Part shown: positions 34,882 to 44,166 of the stretch, in pieces
How positions within the stretch are numbered: position 1 is the stretch's first letter
Layout: every line of letters starts with the position of its first letter
From: Gammaproteobacteria bacterium
Lineage (GTDB): Bacteria > Pseudomonadota > Gammaproteobacteria > Pseudomonadales > Pseudohongiellaceae
Direction of reading: 5' to 3'
Assembly: GCA_029244985.1 (NCBI GenBank)
Contig: JAQWQD010000033.1
Span: forward strand, 1 to 64,000
DNA length: 64,000 bases
Position numbers and translations under genes: made by a program
Notes under the pieces: model-generated
What the model saw: only the letters and a program-made list of their open reading frames with translations
The model's database searches: none
What the model was told of the DNA's origin: nothing

Positions 34882-36327
34882 CTAAAGTTTTTGCCCTAAG
34901 TTTCTGTACTCTGCGATCGCCAGACCTGCAGCTACACTGGAAAACGGGTCATGCTCAACGACTTTGCCGCCAAATTGCTCGTCTAGTATGCGCTTTACTG
35001 CTGGAATAAGAGAAGAGCCGCCTGTGCGAATAACTAGCTGAATTTCATGGGATTGTAATCCGGCTCTTTCCAATAGGTCAGAAATAGCTCTCTGGAACTT
35101 GTTTAGTAGTTCTTGAATAAATTCTTCAAATTGAACTCTTGTAACTTCTAATTCAATATCTAGTTCCGGAATATCTAGTATTGCCGATTCCTCTGACGAG
35201 AGTGTCGCCTTCAAATCTTTTAAACTCTGAAATACTAAGTAACTGTAATTATTTTTGATCAAGTCATAGAGGCGGCGGAATTTAACTGCGGCCTCATCCT
35301 CGTAGGCCATTCTTTGCATCAGAGGCGTTGTGTATTTATTCTGATTGAGCATATAACTTACTGCCCAGTTAAGTAAAAAATCTTCATAATCTTCAAACGG
35401 AAAAGCAGTTTCAATTTCCCGGTCTTCACCTGCTCTACGCCAGCGTTCACCTTTTCCTAGAATAGGGAAGAGAAGTTTCTTAAATAAAATCTGATCAACA
35501 TGGTCGCCACCGAGGCCTACACCGTGAGTAGCAATTACACTAAATTCTTGCTCTTTGCGGGTGAGCACACAGAGGTCCAATGTGCCGCCACCGAAATCCA
35601 CAGCTAGCAAAGTTTGCTCTTCAGCCCCTGGGTTGTCATGTAGATAGCTAAGTGCAGCTGCAATAGGCTCAGGGTAGTACGATTGTTCGGTAAACTCTGC
35701 ATACCCGTATGCTTCCGAAAGTAATCGAAGAGCCGTTTGATTACCAAACTTTTCAGTACCTTCGAAATTTACCGGATGGCCAATACAAGCATGATGAATG
35801 TTTTCATTATGCTGGCCTAATTTGGAGAAAAGAGTTTGCGTGCTATGGCGAACTCGCACTAATAAAGGCGTTATTAGCGCTACCAATCGAAAAGGTCGAT
35901 CAAAAACCATTAACCTTCGAGCGGAAGAGTTTCCGAGTAATCGTTTAATGCCCCGGAATAACCTTCCTTTCTGGCCGCCATCGATAAAAGATTGGCCATA
36001 TATTTTTTCACTATTGGCTTCCTCTGGAAGACCGCGATCACCAATCTGTCCCGTTGTTGTTCTCGCCTCACCGATCACTTCCGCACTTAACTCAACCGTG
36101 CGGCCAGTATTACTTTCAATATAGCTATTAATGGCGGCTTGGCCAGTTACAATTTGAAAGTCACGATCGATATAAGTTGCCGATGGCATTACTTTCGAGT
36201 GGTGCTCAAGTTGCACGAGATGGACTTTTTCTCCATCATAAATTGCGGCTGCGCTATTGCTAGTACCGTAGTCAACGCCGATACCGAAGCGGGAGGTACT
36301 GATTTGGTGATTAGATCCTGACACCAA
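34882..36327 (-). CDS. yegD: Hsp70-like ATPase, YegD family
   Basis: A 481-residue actin-fold protein. Phosphate 1 motif GIGVDYGTSNSAAAIYDG is at the N-terminus, phosphate 2 is LLAVDFGGGTLDLCVL near residue 225, and the adenosine motif IRTGGSSLIPAVK is near residue 440. It has the nucleotide-binding domain but lacks the substrate-binding and lid domains of DnaK, as in E. coli YegD. Function is unproven; a specialised chaperone-like role is inferred. It is a single gene, convergent with its neighbour on one side and divergent from the cyclophilin gene on the other. Confidence 0.87.
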   Translation of the reverse strand: MVSGSNHQISTSRFGIGVDYGTSNSAAAIYDGEKVHLVQLEHHSKVMPSATYIDRDFQIVTGQAAINSYIESNTGRTVELSAEVIGEARTTTGQIGDRGLPEEANSEKIYGQSFIDGGQKGRLFRGIKRLLGNSSARRLMVFDRPFRLVALITPLLVRVRHSTQTLFSKLGQHNENIHHACIGHPVNFEGTEKFGNQTALRLLSEAYGYAEFTEQSYYPEPIAAALSYLHDNPGAEEQTLLAVDFGGGTLDLCVLTRKEQEFSVIATHGVGLGGDHVDQILFKKLLFPILGKGERWRRAGEDREIETAFPFEDYEDFLLNWAVSYMLNQNKYTTPLMQRMAYEDEAAVKFRRLYDLIKNNYSYLVFQSLKDLKATLSSEESAILDIPELDIELEVTRVQFEEFIQELLNKFQRAISDLLERAGLQSHEIQLVIRTGGSSLIPAVKRILDEQFGGKVVEHDPFSSVAAGLAIAEYRNLGQKL

Positions 36328-36555
36328 AGACTCTTAAATTAATTCCATAATTGAACGATAAGACAAAAACAAAAAATAGTTGCGTTACATGGGCTGAGCG
36401 CAAGCATAGCCTATTTCGTGAAATCCAGCAAAAGGATGCGGTTTATCCAAAAAATCGAAACTAGAGAGCCTGAATCAGGTTGAATCTTCATGGAACTTAA
36501 CCTATGCTCGTCCGGTCTCAGCGTAGTCAGGTCCAATTTTGATTGAGGTTTTTTC

Positions 36556-37497
36556 ATGAGAGTAGATTTGCGGCATCTGAGGGCTAGAGTTGTCGGTTCA
36601 TTTTTAGTATTGCTTTTTTCCTGCCTACCTTTCAGTTCCAGTGCGGGTACTATAGTCCGTGTCAGCACCACCATCGGTGATTTTTCGATAGAACTGCTTG
36701 ACGATATTGCGCCTGTCACAGTACAAAATTTCCTCAATTACGTGAATCGAAACGACTACAATGGCACCTATTTTCATCGAGTTGTCGATGATTTCGTTGC
36801 TCAAGGTGGTGCTTACCGATTTGAATTGTTTGTAGGCCCAATCGATGTGCCCACTGACCCACCAATTGTCAACGAGTTTAGTGTCTCTAATACTAGAGGT
36901 ACTGTAGCTATGGCCAAGTTTGATGGTGATCCCGATAGCGCCACCAACCAGTGGTATGTGAATCTCTCGGATAATACGAATCTTGATACTCTCAACGGCG
37001 GTTTTACGGTTTTTGGCAATGTATTAGGGCAAGGCATGGTCATAGTTGATGCGATTGATAATCAACCCACTCTTGACTTAGGTTTTAAAGCGTCAGAGGC
37101 GCCCTATGTCACTGCGGCATACTCGACTCCTCTCGATTTTCTTTATATGAATATAGAAATAGTGGAGCGATTAAGCGCGGCCCCTCATGTATTTGAAGCT
37201 ACCTCTGGTTTACTAATAACTTCGGTAGACATCGATAACGGATTAGAGCTGCTTAGTATGAATTTCAATACTGTACCAGCTGCTGGTGATGTGATCATTC
37301 AGGCCAACTTAGAGAGCGTAATTCCCAGGCGCGGGCCTGTTGACGGCATAGCGACTTTCTCTACCAGTGACAATCGATTGAGGATACCGAGCTTGGAGGT
37401 AAGTTCTAATGGGCAAGCATTCCTGGTTAGCAATGTAGTATTTGTTCTAAGTAATACCAGCCCGGTTCAATTTACCTTGGAGTCTTATCAGCAGTAA
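36556..37497 (+). CDS. Secreted cyclophilin-type peptidyl-prolyl isomerase with C-terminal extension
   Basis: A 313-residue exported protein. After a signal peptide ending near SSAG (about residue 31), a cyclophilin domain covers about 33-200: TIGDFSIELLDDIAPVTVQNFL, YFHRVVDDFVAQGG with the catalytic Arg, and GGFTVFGNVLGQGM. The last 110 residues form a beta-rich domain of unknown type not found in ordinary PpiA or PpiB. It likely assists folding in the periplasm or on secreted proteins. The start ATG has TTGAGG upstream. Confidence 0.85.
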   Translation: MRVDLRHLRARVVGSFLVLLFSCLPFSSSAGTIVRVSTTIGDFSIELLDDIAPVTVQNFLNYVNRNDYNGTYFHRVVDDFVAQGGAYRFELFVGPIDVPTDPPIVNEFSVSNTRGTVAMAKFDGDPDSATNQWYVNLSDNTNLDTLNGGFTVFGNVLGQGMVIVDAIDNQPTLDLGFKASEAPYVTAAYSTPLDFLYMNIEIVERLSAAPHVFEATSGLLITSVDIDNGLELLSMNFNTVPAAGDVIIQANLESVIPRRGPVDGIATFSTSDNRLRIPSLEVSSNGQAFLVSNVVFVLSNTSPVQFTLESYQQ

Positions 37498-37580
37498 TCC
37501 GTAGCGTTTACCACTATGCAGACTTGAGTTACTCTTGTTATTTGGAATCTCTTTTGTTGTTTATAAGGACTAGCTGAACT

Positions 37581-38921
37581 ATGGCCGCGCCTCGAGGAGA
37601 ATTCTCTTCAAGATTTGGATTCCTAATGGCTGCTTCGGGTTCTGCGGTGGGCCTCGGAAATATCTGGGGATTCCCAACCAATGCAGCATCGAATGGTGGT
37701 GCTGCATTTCTTATAGCCTATCTTATTCTTGCTTTCGCGCTAGCTTACCCGGCCTTAATGGCAGAACTAATTATTGGTCGCTACGCTCGCTCTAATGCAG
37801 TAACAGCTCTTCGAAAAATTTCTGTAGGAGAAAGAAGTCGAGCTGCTGCGATGCTGGTGGGTTTCATCGGCATAATTACTGTTAGTTTAATTTTGAGCTT
37901 TTACGCAATCGTCAGTGGTTGGATGATAGCATTTTTCTTTGATCCCTTAGCTCGAATAATAAATTTCGACAGTGCTTCGCGATGGTTGACGACAGATGCT
38001 GTTTTACGCAACTCAATTTTCGTTGTGCTGTTTATGCTGGTAACTGTCATTATTATTCGCGCTGGAGTTAAAGATGGGATAGAAAAATGGGCATCTCGGT
38101 TAATGCCATCGTTAATCATTATCCTCATACTACTAATTATCTATGTATTGACCTTACCTGGGGCAATGGAAGGTCTTAGAGCTTATCTAGTTCCAGATTT
38201 TTCAAGAATTGTAGAACCAGCGTTAATCGTCGATGCCATGGGGCAAGCATTTTTCTCTTTGTCTCTCGGCGTTGGTACAATGCTTATTTACGGTTCCTAC
38301 ATTAGCAAAGAGGAAAATTTGCCAACTATTGGGGGTCTGGTTGCATTGTTGGATATAGGAATTGCTGTTCTGGCAGGATTGCTGATATTGCCTGCGATGT
38401 ATGTCGCTCTTGCCAATGGAGTAGAGATTTTTGATGCAGAAGGAGGGCTAATCGCAGGCCCAGGTCTAATCGTGTCCGTACTTCCCGCTTTGTTTAATAC
38501 AATGGGCTCGATCGGTGTATTTGTAGCACTTGCTTTTTTTCTTTTAATGACAATCGCCTCCCTAACCTCATCAATCTCTATGCTTGAAGTTCCTGTTGCC
38601 TACGGTGTTGAACATCATGGTTTGGAGCGGAAGAACGCAGCTATAATTGTAGGTTCGATAATAACCATCATTTCTCTAATCGTTGTATTTAACTTTGATC
38701 CTTTATTCGACATGGTGGTTACTTTTACTACGGAAGTGAGTCAGCCATTACTTGGATTCTCCTTCTGTATTTTTGTAGCTTGGATCTGGCGCAGGAACGA
38801 TATATTGCAGGAAATAAAACAAGGAAGTCCGGAAGCTGAAAATGGATTATTTTGGAAGGTTTGGCCTTTCTATGTAAAATATATTTGCCCGTTAGCAATA
38901 CTTGTTGTCTACTTCCAATAA
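37581..38921 (+). CDS. Sodium-dependent NSS-family transporter
   Basis: A 446-residue inner-membrane carrier of the neurotransmitter:sodium symporter family, with about 11 helices, as in short bacterial members. The first helix SRFGFLMAASGSAVGLGNIWGFPT contains the unwound sodium and substrate site typical of the family (Gly-x-Gly-Asn-x-W-x-F-P). Substrates are usually amino acids; which one cannot be read here. Single gene, with an 84-bp upstream gap containing AAGGA near the start. Confidence 0.9.
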   Translation: MAAPRGEFSSRFGFLMAASGSAVGLGNIWGFPTNAASNGGAAFLIAYLILAFALAYPALMAELIIGRYARSNAVTALRKISVGERSRAAAMLVGFIGIITVSLILSFYAIVSGWMIAFFFDPLARIINFDSASRWLTTDAVLRNSIFVVLFMLVTVIIIRAGVKDGIEKWASRLMPSLIIILILLIIYVLTLPGAMEGLRAYLVPDFSRIVEPALIVDAMGQAFFSLSLGVGTMLIYGSYISKEENLPTIGGLVALLDIGIAVLAGLLILPAMYVALANGVEIFDAEGGLIAGPGLIVSVLPALFNTMGSIGVFVALAFFLLMTIASLTSSISMLEVPVAYGVEHHGLERKNAAIIVGSIITIISLIVVFNFDPLFDMVVTFTTEVSQPLLGFSFCIFVAWIWRRNDILQEIKQGSPEAENGLFWKVWPFYVKYICPLAILVVYFQ

Positions 38922-39161
38922 ATTAGCCACCCTTTATAATGATACTCATCTATCATAATTAACACGTCTCGTCTGAGTACTCCTATCTTCATGCTTTGAT
39001 CAGTGCTGGGTGTAATTTTGACCTCCGTGAGGTTGCACAAATCCGTATCTGATGATGAATATCGCTGCTGATGATATTAGTAATGAGATATGCTAGATTT
39101 TCCTTTATTGTATTGTTCCCATGCTCTTCCATAAAATAACAAGATAAAGTGAGGATTGACT

Positions 39162-40013
39162 ATGAAATCTTCGGTACTTATTAATTCTGGTTTTGATTAT
39201 TCGAGACGAAAGTTTCTTAAAAATTTTTCTATTCTTCCAATAGTTTCAGCTGGTATAGGGTTGGGAGTTATGCCACTCAATTCAGCAAAGGCACAAACTG
39301 AGATTGGGGATAATGTTAGAGCTCTAACTTTTGATGTATTTGGAACTGTCGTTGATTGGCGGTCTTCGATCATCAGGGAGGGGCAATTACTTTCGGCTAA
39401 TAAAGGGTATGAGGTAGATTGGGCTGAATTTGCGGATCGTTGGAGAGGAGGCTATGGGCCAGCGATGAATCAGGTACGTACTGGTGAATTACCCTGGACA
39501 AAAATTGACGATTTGCACCGCTTGATTCTTGACGAACTAGTAGAAGAATACGGATTGACCAATATGTCGGAAGCAGAATTGGATCACTTCAATAAAGCTT
39601 GGCATCGGCTAATTCCTTGGTCGGATACGGTTGCAGGGTTAAATCGATTAAAAACGAAATATGTAATTACAACGCTTTCCAATGGTAATGTATCGTTGCT
39701 GACAAATATGGCTAAGAATGCAGGGCTTCCTTGGGATGCAGTGCTGTCAGCCGAGCTTGCAAAACATTACAAACCAGATCCACAGGCCTATTTAACAGCA
39801 GCTGATTTACTTAGCCTTCCTCCAGAACAAGTTATGATGGTTGCTGCGCACCCTGGTGATCTGCGCGCTGCTGCGCGGGCAGGACTAAGAACTGCTTACG
39901 TGATCAGGCCTTTGGAAAGGGGCCCGGGGCGTCCGGTAAATCGCAATCCTGATGGGGAATTCGACTACACCGCCGAGGACTTTATCGACCTAGCGCGACA
40001 ATTGGGAGCATAA
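39162..40013 (+). CDS. Tat-exported haloacid-dehalogenase-type hydrolase
   Basis: A 283-residue protein. It starts with a twin-arginine signal: SRRKFLKN near residue 15, then a hydrophobic run ending with AKAQ near residue 46. The rest is a HAD domain: nucleophile motif LTFDVFGTVVDWRSS, TTLSNGN (motif II), the Lys of HYKPDPQAY (motif III) and AAHPGDLRAA in place of the usual DD motif IV. The match is to type II 2-haloacid dehalogenases (motif VAAHxxDL), cytoplasmic in most bacteria. The ATG at 39162 follows GTGAGG; a TTG at 39156 is less likely. Confidence 0.82.
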   Translation: MKSSVLINSGFDYSRRKFLKNFSILPIVSAGIGLGVMPLNSAKAQTEIGDNVRALTFDVFGTVVDWRSSIIREGQLLSANKGYEVDWAEFADRWRGGYGPAMNQVRTGELPWTKIDDLHRLILDELVEEYGLTNMSEAELDHFNKAWHRLIPWSDTVAGLNRLKTKYVITTLSNGNVSLLTNMAKNAGLPWDAVLSAELAKHYKPDPQAYLTAADLLSLPPEQVMMVAAHPGDLRAAARAGLRTAYVIRPLERGPGRPVNRNPDGEFDYTAEDFIDLARQLGA

Positions 40014-40014
40014 G

Positions 40015-40269
40015 TTGGTCCAGATTGAGATTGATCCAGGAACAAAGAACGAAATTGTAGACAAACTCAAAATCTATCTTGCCGAAGAGATTAATATTGA
40101 GCTCGGTAGTTTTGATACGCAGTTTTTACTGGAGTTTTTTATTGATCATGTTGGTTATAAATTTTATAACCAAGGTTTGGCGGACGCATTGAAAGCTTTT
40201 GGAGAAAAATTAGAAGAGTTTAATGATCTGGTTTATCAGTTAGAAAAAGAAGGCCCTAGTAGTAGTTGA
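40015..40269 (+). CDS. DUF2164 family protein
   Basis: An 84-residue cytoplasmic protein matching DUF2164 by IELGSFDTQFLLEFFIDHVGYKFYNQGLADA. It is mostly helical. No function is known for the family. The start is TTG at 40015, directly after the stop of the HAD gene, so the two should be translated together although the partner is exported and this one is not. Confidence 0.85.
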   Translation: MVQIEIDPGTKNEIVDKLKIYLAEEINIELGSFDTQFLLEFFIDHVGYKFYNQGLADALKAFGEKLEEFNDLVYQLEKEGPSSS

Positions 40270-40387
40270 TTCCATTTATTGCTAGTTAATACTTTTCCGT
40301 AGTGAAATCTGAATAAAACTCTTGCTGCATTTTTCATTGCTTTGATTCCATGTTTATTTTAGTGATTATTTGTCGAGAAGTAAGTCT

Positions 40388-42565
40388 ATGAATTTACGAC
40401 TAATTAGCCTGCTCCTACCCATATTGCTATTGGATGCTTGTAGAGAACAAGAACAACAAAGCAATTCTATGGCCTCTGCGATAGATAGAGATACCTCGAT
40501 GCAAATGAGTGAAATTGCAGCGACAGTGCAAAATCCATTTTTTGTGGAGAGTCCGCTCTACATGAATTATCCACAATTCGATCTGATAACAAATGAACAT
40601 TATCTACCAGCGTTTGAACGTGGTATGGCTGAACATTTGATAGAAGTAGAAACTATAGCGTCGCGGATGGAAGTGACAAGTTTTGAAAATACTATTATCG
40701 CATTAGAGTTGGCCGGTGATCTTTATGCGCGAGTCGCTAGTGTGTTTTTTGCAATGTCTAGTGCGCACACTAATGAACAAATTCAAGCCTTAGCACAGCA
40801 ATTAGCAACAGAGATAGCTGCTCATGAAGATGCAATTCTTCTCAATCGAGCACTCTTTGCCAAGATAAATAGCTTGTATGAGCAGCAGGAATCTTTAGAG
40901 CTCGATGAAGAGTCTAAGCGTTTACTTGAAGATTATTATGTAGATTTTATTCGTGCCGGTGCTGGTTTAGATGTGGATGAGCAGGAGCGAATGAAGGAAC
41001 TTAATGCACAGATTGCTGTGCTTGAAACCCAATTTAGTCAAAACATATTAAGTGAAGTTAATGATTTAGCTATTGTGGTTGACACTCGGGAAGAACTTAC
41101 TGGCTTAAGTGAAGCTCGGAAGGATGCAGCGGCGGAAGAAGCTGCAGAGCGGGGCCTCAATGGAAAATTTGTGATTCCTCTCTTAAATACAAGTGGTCAT
41201 CCAACTTTAGTCCGGCTACAAAATAGGGACTTAAGAGAGCGAATTCATAAAACTTCTTTGTCAAGAGGGAGTCGAGGCGGTGAATTCGATAATCGAGAAA
41301 TACTTTCTGATGTAATGCGGCTTAGGGCAGAAAGAGCTCAGTTATTAGGCTATGCCAATCATGCAGAATATATCTTGGAAAATCAGACAGCTCAAACTGT
41401 TGCAGCTGTTAATCAAAGACTAGGTGAATTAACACCTGCAGCAGTAGCAAATGCAATGCGAGAAGCTTCTGACTTGCAGCAAATTATTGCGGAAGACGGG
41501 AAAAATTTCGAATTGGCTTCTTGGGACTGGGATTTTTACACCGAGAAGCTGCGTGTTGATCGATATGACTTTGATGTAAACCAATTGCGACCTTATTTCG
41601 AATTAGATAATGTTTTACAAAAAGGTGTATTTTTTGCAGCTGAACAGCTCTACGGAATTACCTTTCAAGAGCGTACCGACTTGCCAGTTTATCAGGAAGA
41701 TGTCAGGGTTTTTGAAGTCTATGATATGACTGGAGCAACCCTTGCGTTGTTCATAGCAGATTTTTATGCACGTCCTAGTAAGCGAGGTGGGGCATGGATG
41801 AATGCCTATATTTCTCAAAGTGGTTTGCAGGGAACTCAACCAATAATTGCCAATCACCTGAATATCACGAAACCAACCGAAAGTGAGGCAACTCTGTTAA
41901 CTTTTGATGAAGTGACCACGATGTTCCATGAGTTTGGTCACGCACTCCACGGCATGTTTTCAAATGTCGAATACCCATCATTCGCCGGCACCAGAGTGCC
42001 CAGGGATTTCGTTGAATACCCCAGTCAAGTTAATGAGATGTGGGCAACGTGGCCGGAAGTTTTAGAGAATTATGCGGTGCATTTCGCAAGTGGCGAACCT
42101 ATGCCGGCAGAATTACTGGATAAAGTGCTGTCTACGCAAAAATTTAATCAAGGCTTTTCAACTACTGAATACTTGGCTGCTTCTATTATCGACCAAGCCT
42201 TGCACCAGTTAAATCCTGAACAAGTGCCCTTAGCTGATGAAATAATGGATTTTGAGTTGGAGGCACTTGAAGCATCGGGTATTTCGCTTGAGGCTGTACC
42301 TCCCCGCTATCGTGCGACTTATTTTAATCACATTATGGGTGGTTATTCGGCGGGTTATTACTCTTATATTTGGAGTGAGGTCTTGGATGCTGACACTGTA
42401 GATTGGTTTAAGGAAAATGGTGGATTGTTGCGAGAGAATGGTGATCATTTTAGAAACAGCTTACTGTCCAGAGGTGGGAGCGAGGATGCGATGCAATTAT
42501 TTAGAAATTTCCGAGGAAGAAATGCAGAGATTGCGCCTTTGCTGGAACGTCGAGGCTTAAACTAA
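40388..42565 (+). CDS. M3-family metallopeptidase lipoprotein (Dcp-like)
   Basis: A 725-residue zinc peptidase of the thimet oligopeptidase family, closest in layout to peptidyl-dipeptidase Dcp. The zinc motif FHEFGHALHG (HExxH) is near residue 518, with the third ligand Glu in the following EYPSQVNEMW region. The C-terminal RYRATYFNHIMGGYSAGYYSYIWSE is the substrate-binding tyrosine region. Unlike cytoplasmic Dcp, it has a lipoprotein signal ending LLDAC (Cys18). The ATG at 40388 starts this signal; a TTG at 40370 is also in frame. It probably degrades short peptides in the periplasm. Confidence 0.9.
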   Translation: MNLRLISLLLPILLLDACREQEQQSNSMASAIDRDTSMQMSEIAATVQNPFFVESPLYMNYPQFDLITNEHYLPAFERGMAEHLIEVETIASRMEVTSFENTIIALELAGDLYARVASVFFAMSSAHTNEQIQALAQQLATEIAAHEDAILLNRALFAKINSLYEQQESLELDEESKRLLEDYYVDFIRAGAGLDVDEQERMKELNAQIAVLETQFSQNILSEVNDLAIVVDTREELTGLSEARKDAAAEEAAERGLNGKFVIPLLNTSGHPTLVRLQNRDLRERIHKTSLSRGSRGGEFDNREILSDVMRLRAERAQLLGYANHAEYILENQTAQTVAAVNQRLGELTPAAVANAMREASDLQQIIAEDGKNFELASWDWDFYTEKLRVDRYDFDVNQLRPYFELDNVLQKGVFFAAEQLYGITFQERTDLPVYQEDVRVFEVYDMTGATLALFIADFYARPSKRGGAWMNAYISQSGLQGTQPIIANHLNITKPTESEATLLTFDEVTTMFHEFGHALHGMFSNVEYPSFAGTRVPRDFVEYPSQVNEMWATWPEVLENYAVHFASGEPMPAELLDKVLSTQKFNQGFSTTEYLAASIIDQALHQLNPEQVPLADEIMDFELEALEASGISLEAVPPRYRATYFNHIMGGYSAGYYSYIWSEVLDADTVDWFKENGGLLRENGDHFRNSLLSRGGSEDAMQLFRNFRGRNAEIAPLLERRGLN

Positions 42566-42590
42566 CAGAGATGTTTTGGTTAAAACTCGA

Positions 42591-43637
42591 TTATCCAATT
42601 TTTTGCATGGATGCTGTTTGCTGTCCACTAACTTGAAGCACAAGTAGACTTAATTCATCCCAAGGATTAGCTAGTGACATGCCTTTAATTGTCTGGTCGA
42701 TCTTACGGATTTTGTCAAGTAGTCGCCATATGTCCTCGCTATGAAGCCTTTGTAATGCATTGCTCACAGCTTGTTTGCGGTTAAACCAAACTCGATGAGC
42801 TTGTAGTATGGCATTTATACCTTGGCCATCTTCACGTTTTTCAATCATTGGAAGAAGCAAACGTAACTCTCTACTTAAAGCACCTACAATGATTAAGGGA
42901 AATAATCCTTCATCTCTTAAGTTTTGCAATATTTTTTGACAGCGAACTCCATCGCCTAGTAGGGCGGAATCTATTAAATTATAAACACTGTATCGAGAGC
43001 TATCGGCGATCACTTGCATTACCGTATTCGTGTCAAGATTTATGATTTCACCCGCTCCCTTGTGAGTAAGCAGTTTAAGTTTTTCAATTTCTTGCATAGC
43101 CGCAAGCAAATTCCCTTCGATTTTTTCACTGAGCAATTGTAGAGCTTCAGCGTCAGCGTTGAAGCCTTCTTGAATAAGTCTTTGTGACAACCAATTGCTG
43201 AGGCCGTCTTTATTGATTGGCCAAATTTGTACGATTATGGATTTAGGCTCAATGTCTTTAAACCATTTTGTGTTCATGAATCCTGCTTCTAGTTTTGGGC
43301 TCGAAATAAGGAGTGTATAGTCGGGATTCTCTTCATCTAAAAATTCTTTAATAGCGCTTTTGCCAGTTTCTTCTAATTTTGAGCTTGAAAGTCTGAGCTC
43401 AAAGAGTTTTTTTTCGGCAAAGAGTGAAAGGTTGTTGGCGGCGTGTGAAAAACTTTCCCATTTAAAACCTTTATCGATATTAAAAAGTTCTCTCTCGTCC
43501 ACTCCGCTATTACGGAAGTGCAAACGGACTGAATCGGCTGCTTCTTGCAGCAGCAGGGGTTCATCTCCAGCTAGCCAGTAGAGAGGAAAAGATTCTGATT
43601 TAAGGGTACGGGCGAGTTGCTCAGGCTTAAGTTTCAT
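42591..43637 (-). CDS. holA: DNA polymerase III subunit delta
   Basis: A 348-residue clamp-loader subunit that opens the beta sliding clamp. The N-terminus PLYWLAGDEPLLLQEAADSVR is typical, as is LSNWLSQRLIQEGFNADAEALQLLSEKIEGNLLAAMQEIEKL in the middle. The AAA+-like fold of delta lacks ATP-binding motifs, as expected. The start overlaps lptE by 4 bp (43634-43637). The order leuS-lptE-holA is standard for gammaproteobacteria. Confidence 0.93.
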   Translation of the reverse strand: MKLKPEQLARTLKSESFPLYWLAGDEPLLLQEAADSVRLHFRNSGVDERELFNIDKGFKWESFSHAANNLSLFAEKKLFELRLSSSKLEETGKSAIKEFLDEENPDYTLLISSPKLEAGFMNTKWFKDIEPKSIIVQIWPINKDGLSNWLSQRLIQEGFNADAEALQLLSEKIEGNLLAAMQEIEKLKLLTHKGAGEIINLDTNTVMQVIADSSRYSVYNLIDSALLGDGVRCQKILQNLRDEGLFPLIIVGALSRELRLLLPMIEKREDGQGINAILQAHRVWFNRKQAVSNALQRLHSEDIWRLLDKIRKIDQTIKGMSLANPWDELSLLVLQVSGQQTASMQKIG

Positions 43638-44161
43638 TGGGATGCATAATTATCCGCTGCTTCCAAGCGGCGTATGAGTTGATTTACCAATTCTCGACGC
43701 ATCTCAGTCGCAATGATTTCTACCTCTTCGCGGTTTCCTGTCAGATTCTCAATGTCTTCAAAATAAGTCCGATCGATGAACAAGGTTTCAGGCTCGATTA
43801 ACATTTCGTCTGCTTGACCCAAAGCAATTGTGATTGACAAGCGCATCTCATACTGCGCAGCTCTAGCTCTTGCATTGACCGTCACTGGTCTATTGCTGAT
43901 TTGTTCGTCTCCAATAGTGAGCACAGGAATAGATGACGCTAAACCTATTTCCTCTGAGGTGCTTATGACTTCGGTTGAAACTTCAGCTACATTGAGGTTG
44001 CGGCGCAACATGCGAGAAAATTCGCTGTTAGGTTGAGAGAGGCTCAATTGAATGTTATTAAAGCGCGAATTAATTAGTTCGTTTCCCCGGAGGCTGAATC
44101 CGCAAGTGACCAAACTTAGAGAAATAATAATTAGGCCGTAGCTTGTTAAAATTCGCTTCAT
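43634..44161 (-). CDS. lptE: LPS-assembly lipoprotein LptE
   Basis: A 175-residue outer-membrane lipoprotein that plugs LptD and inserts lipopolysaccharide. The signal peptide ends in lipobox LVTC (Cys21), followed by the typical GFSLRG. The remainder is an alpha/beta domain of low conservation. Located 5 bp after leuS and overlapping holA by 4 bp, which supports the assignment strongly. Confidence 0.9.
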   Translation of the reverse strand: MKRILTSYGLIIISLSLVTCGFSLRGNELINSRFNNIQLSLSQPNSEFSRMLRRNLNVAEVSTEVISTSEEIGLASSIPVLTIGDEQISNRPVTVNARARAAQYEMRLSITIALGQADEMLIEPETLFIDRTYFEDIENLTGNREEVEIIATEMRRELVNQLIRRLEAADNYASQ

Positions 44162-44166
44162 AGTTG

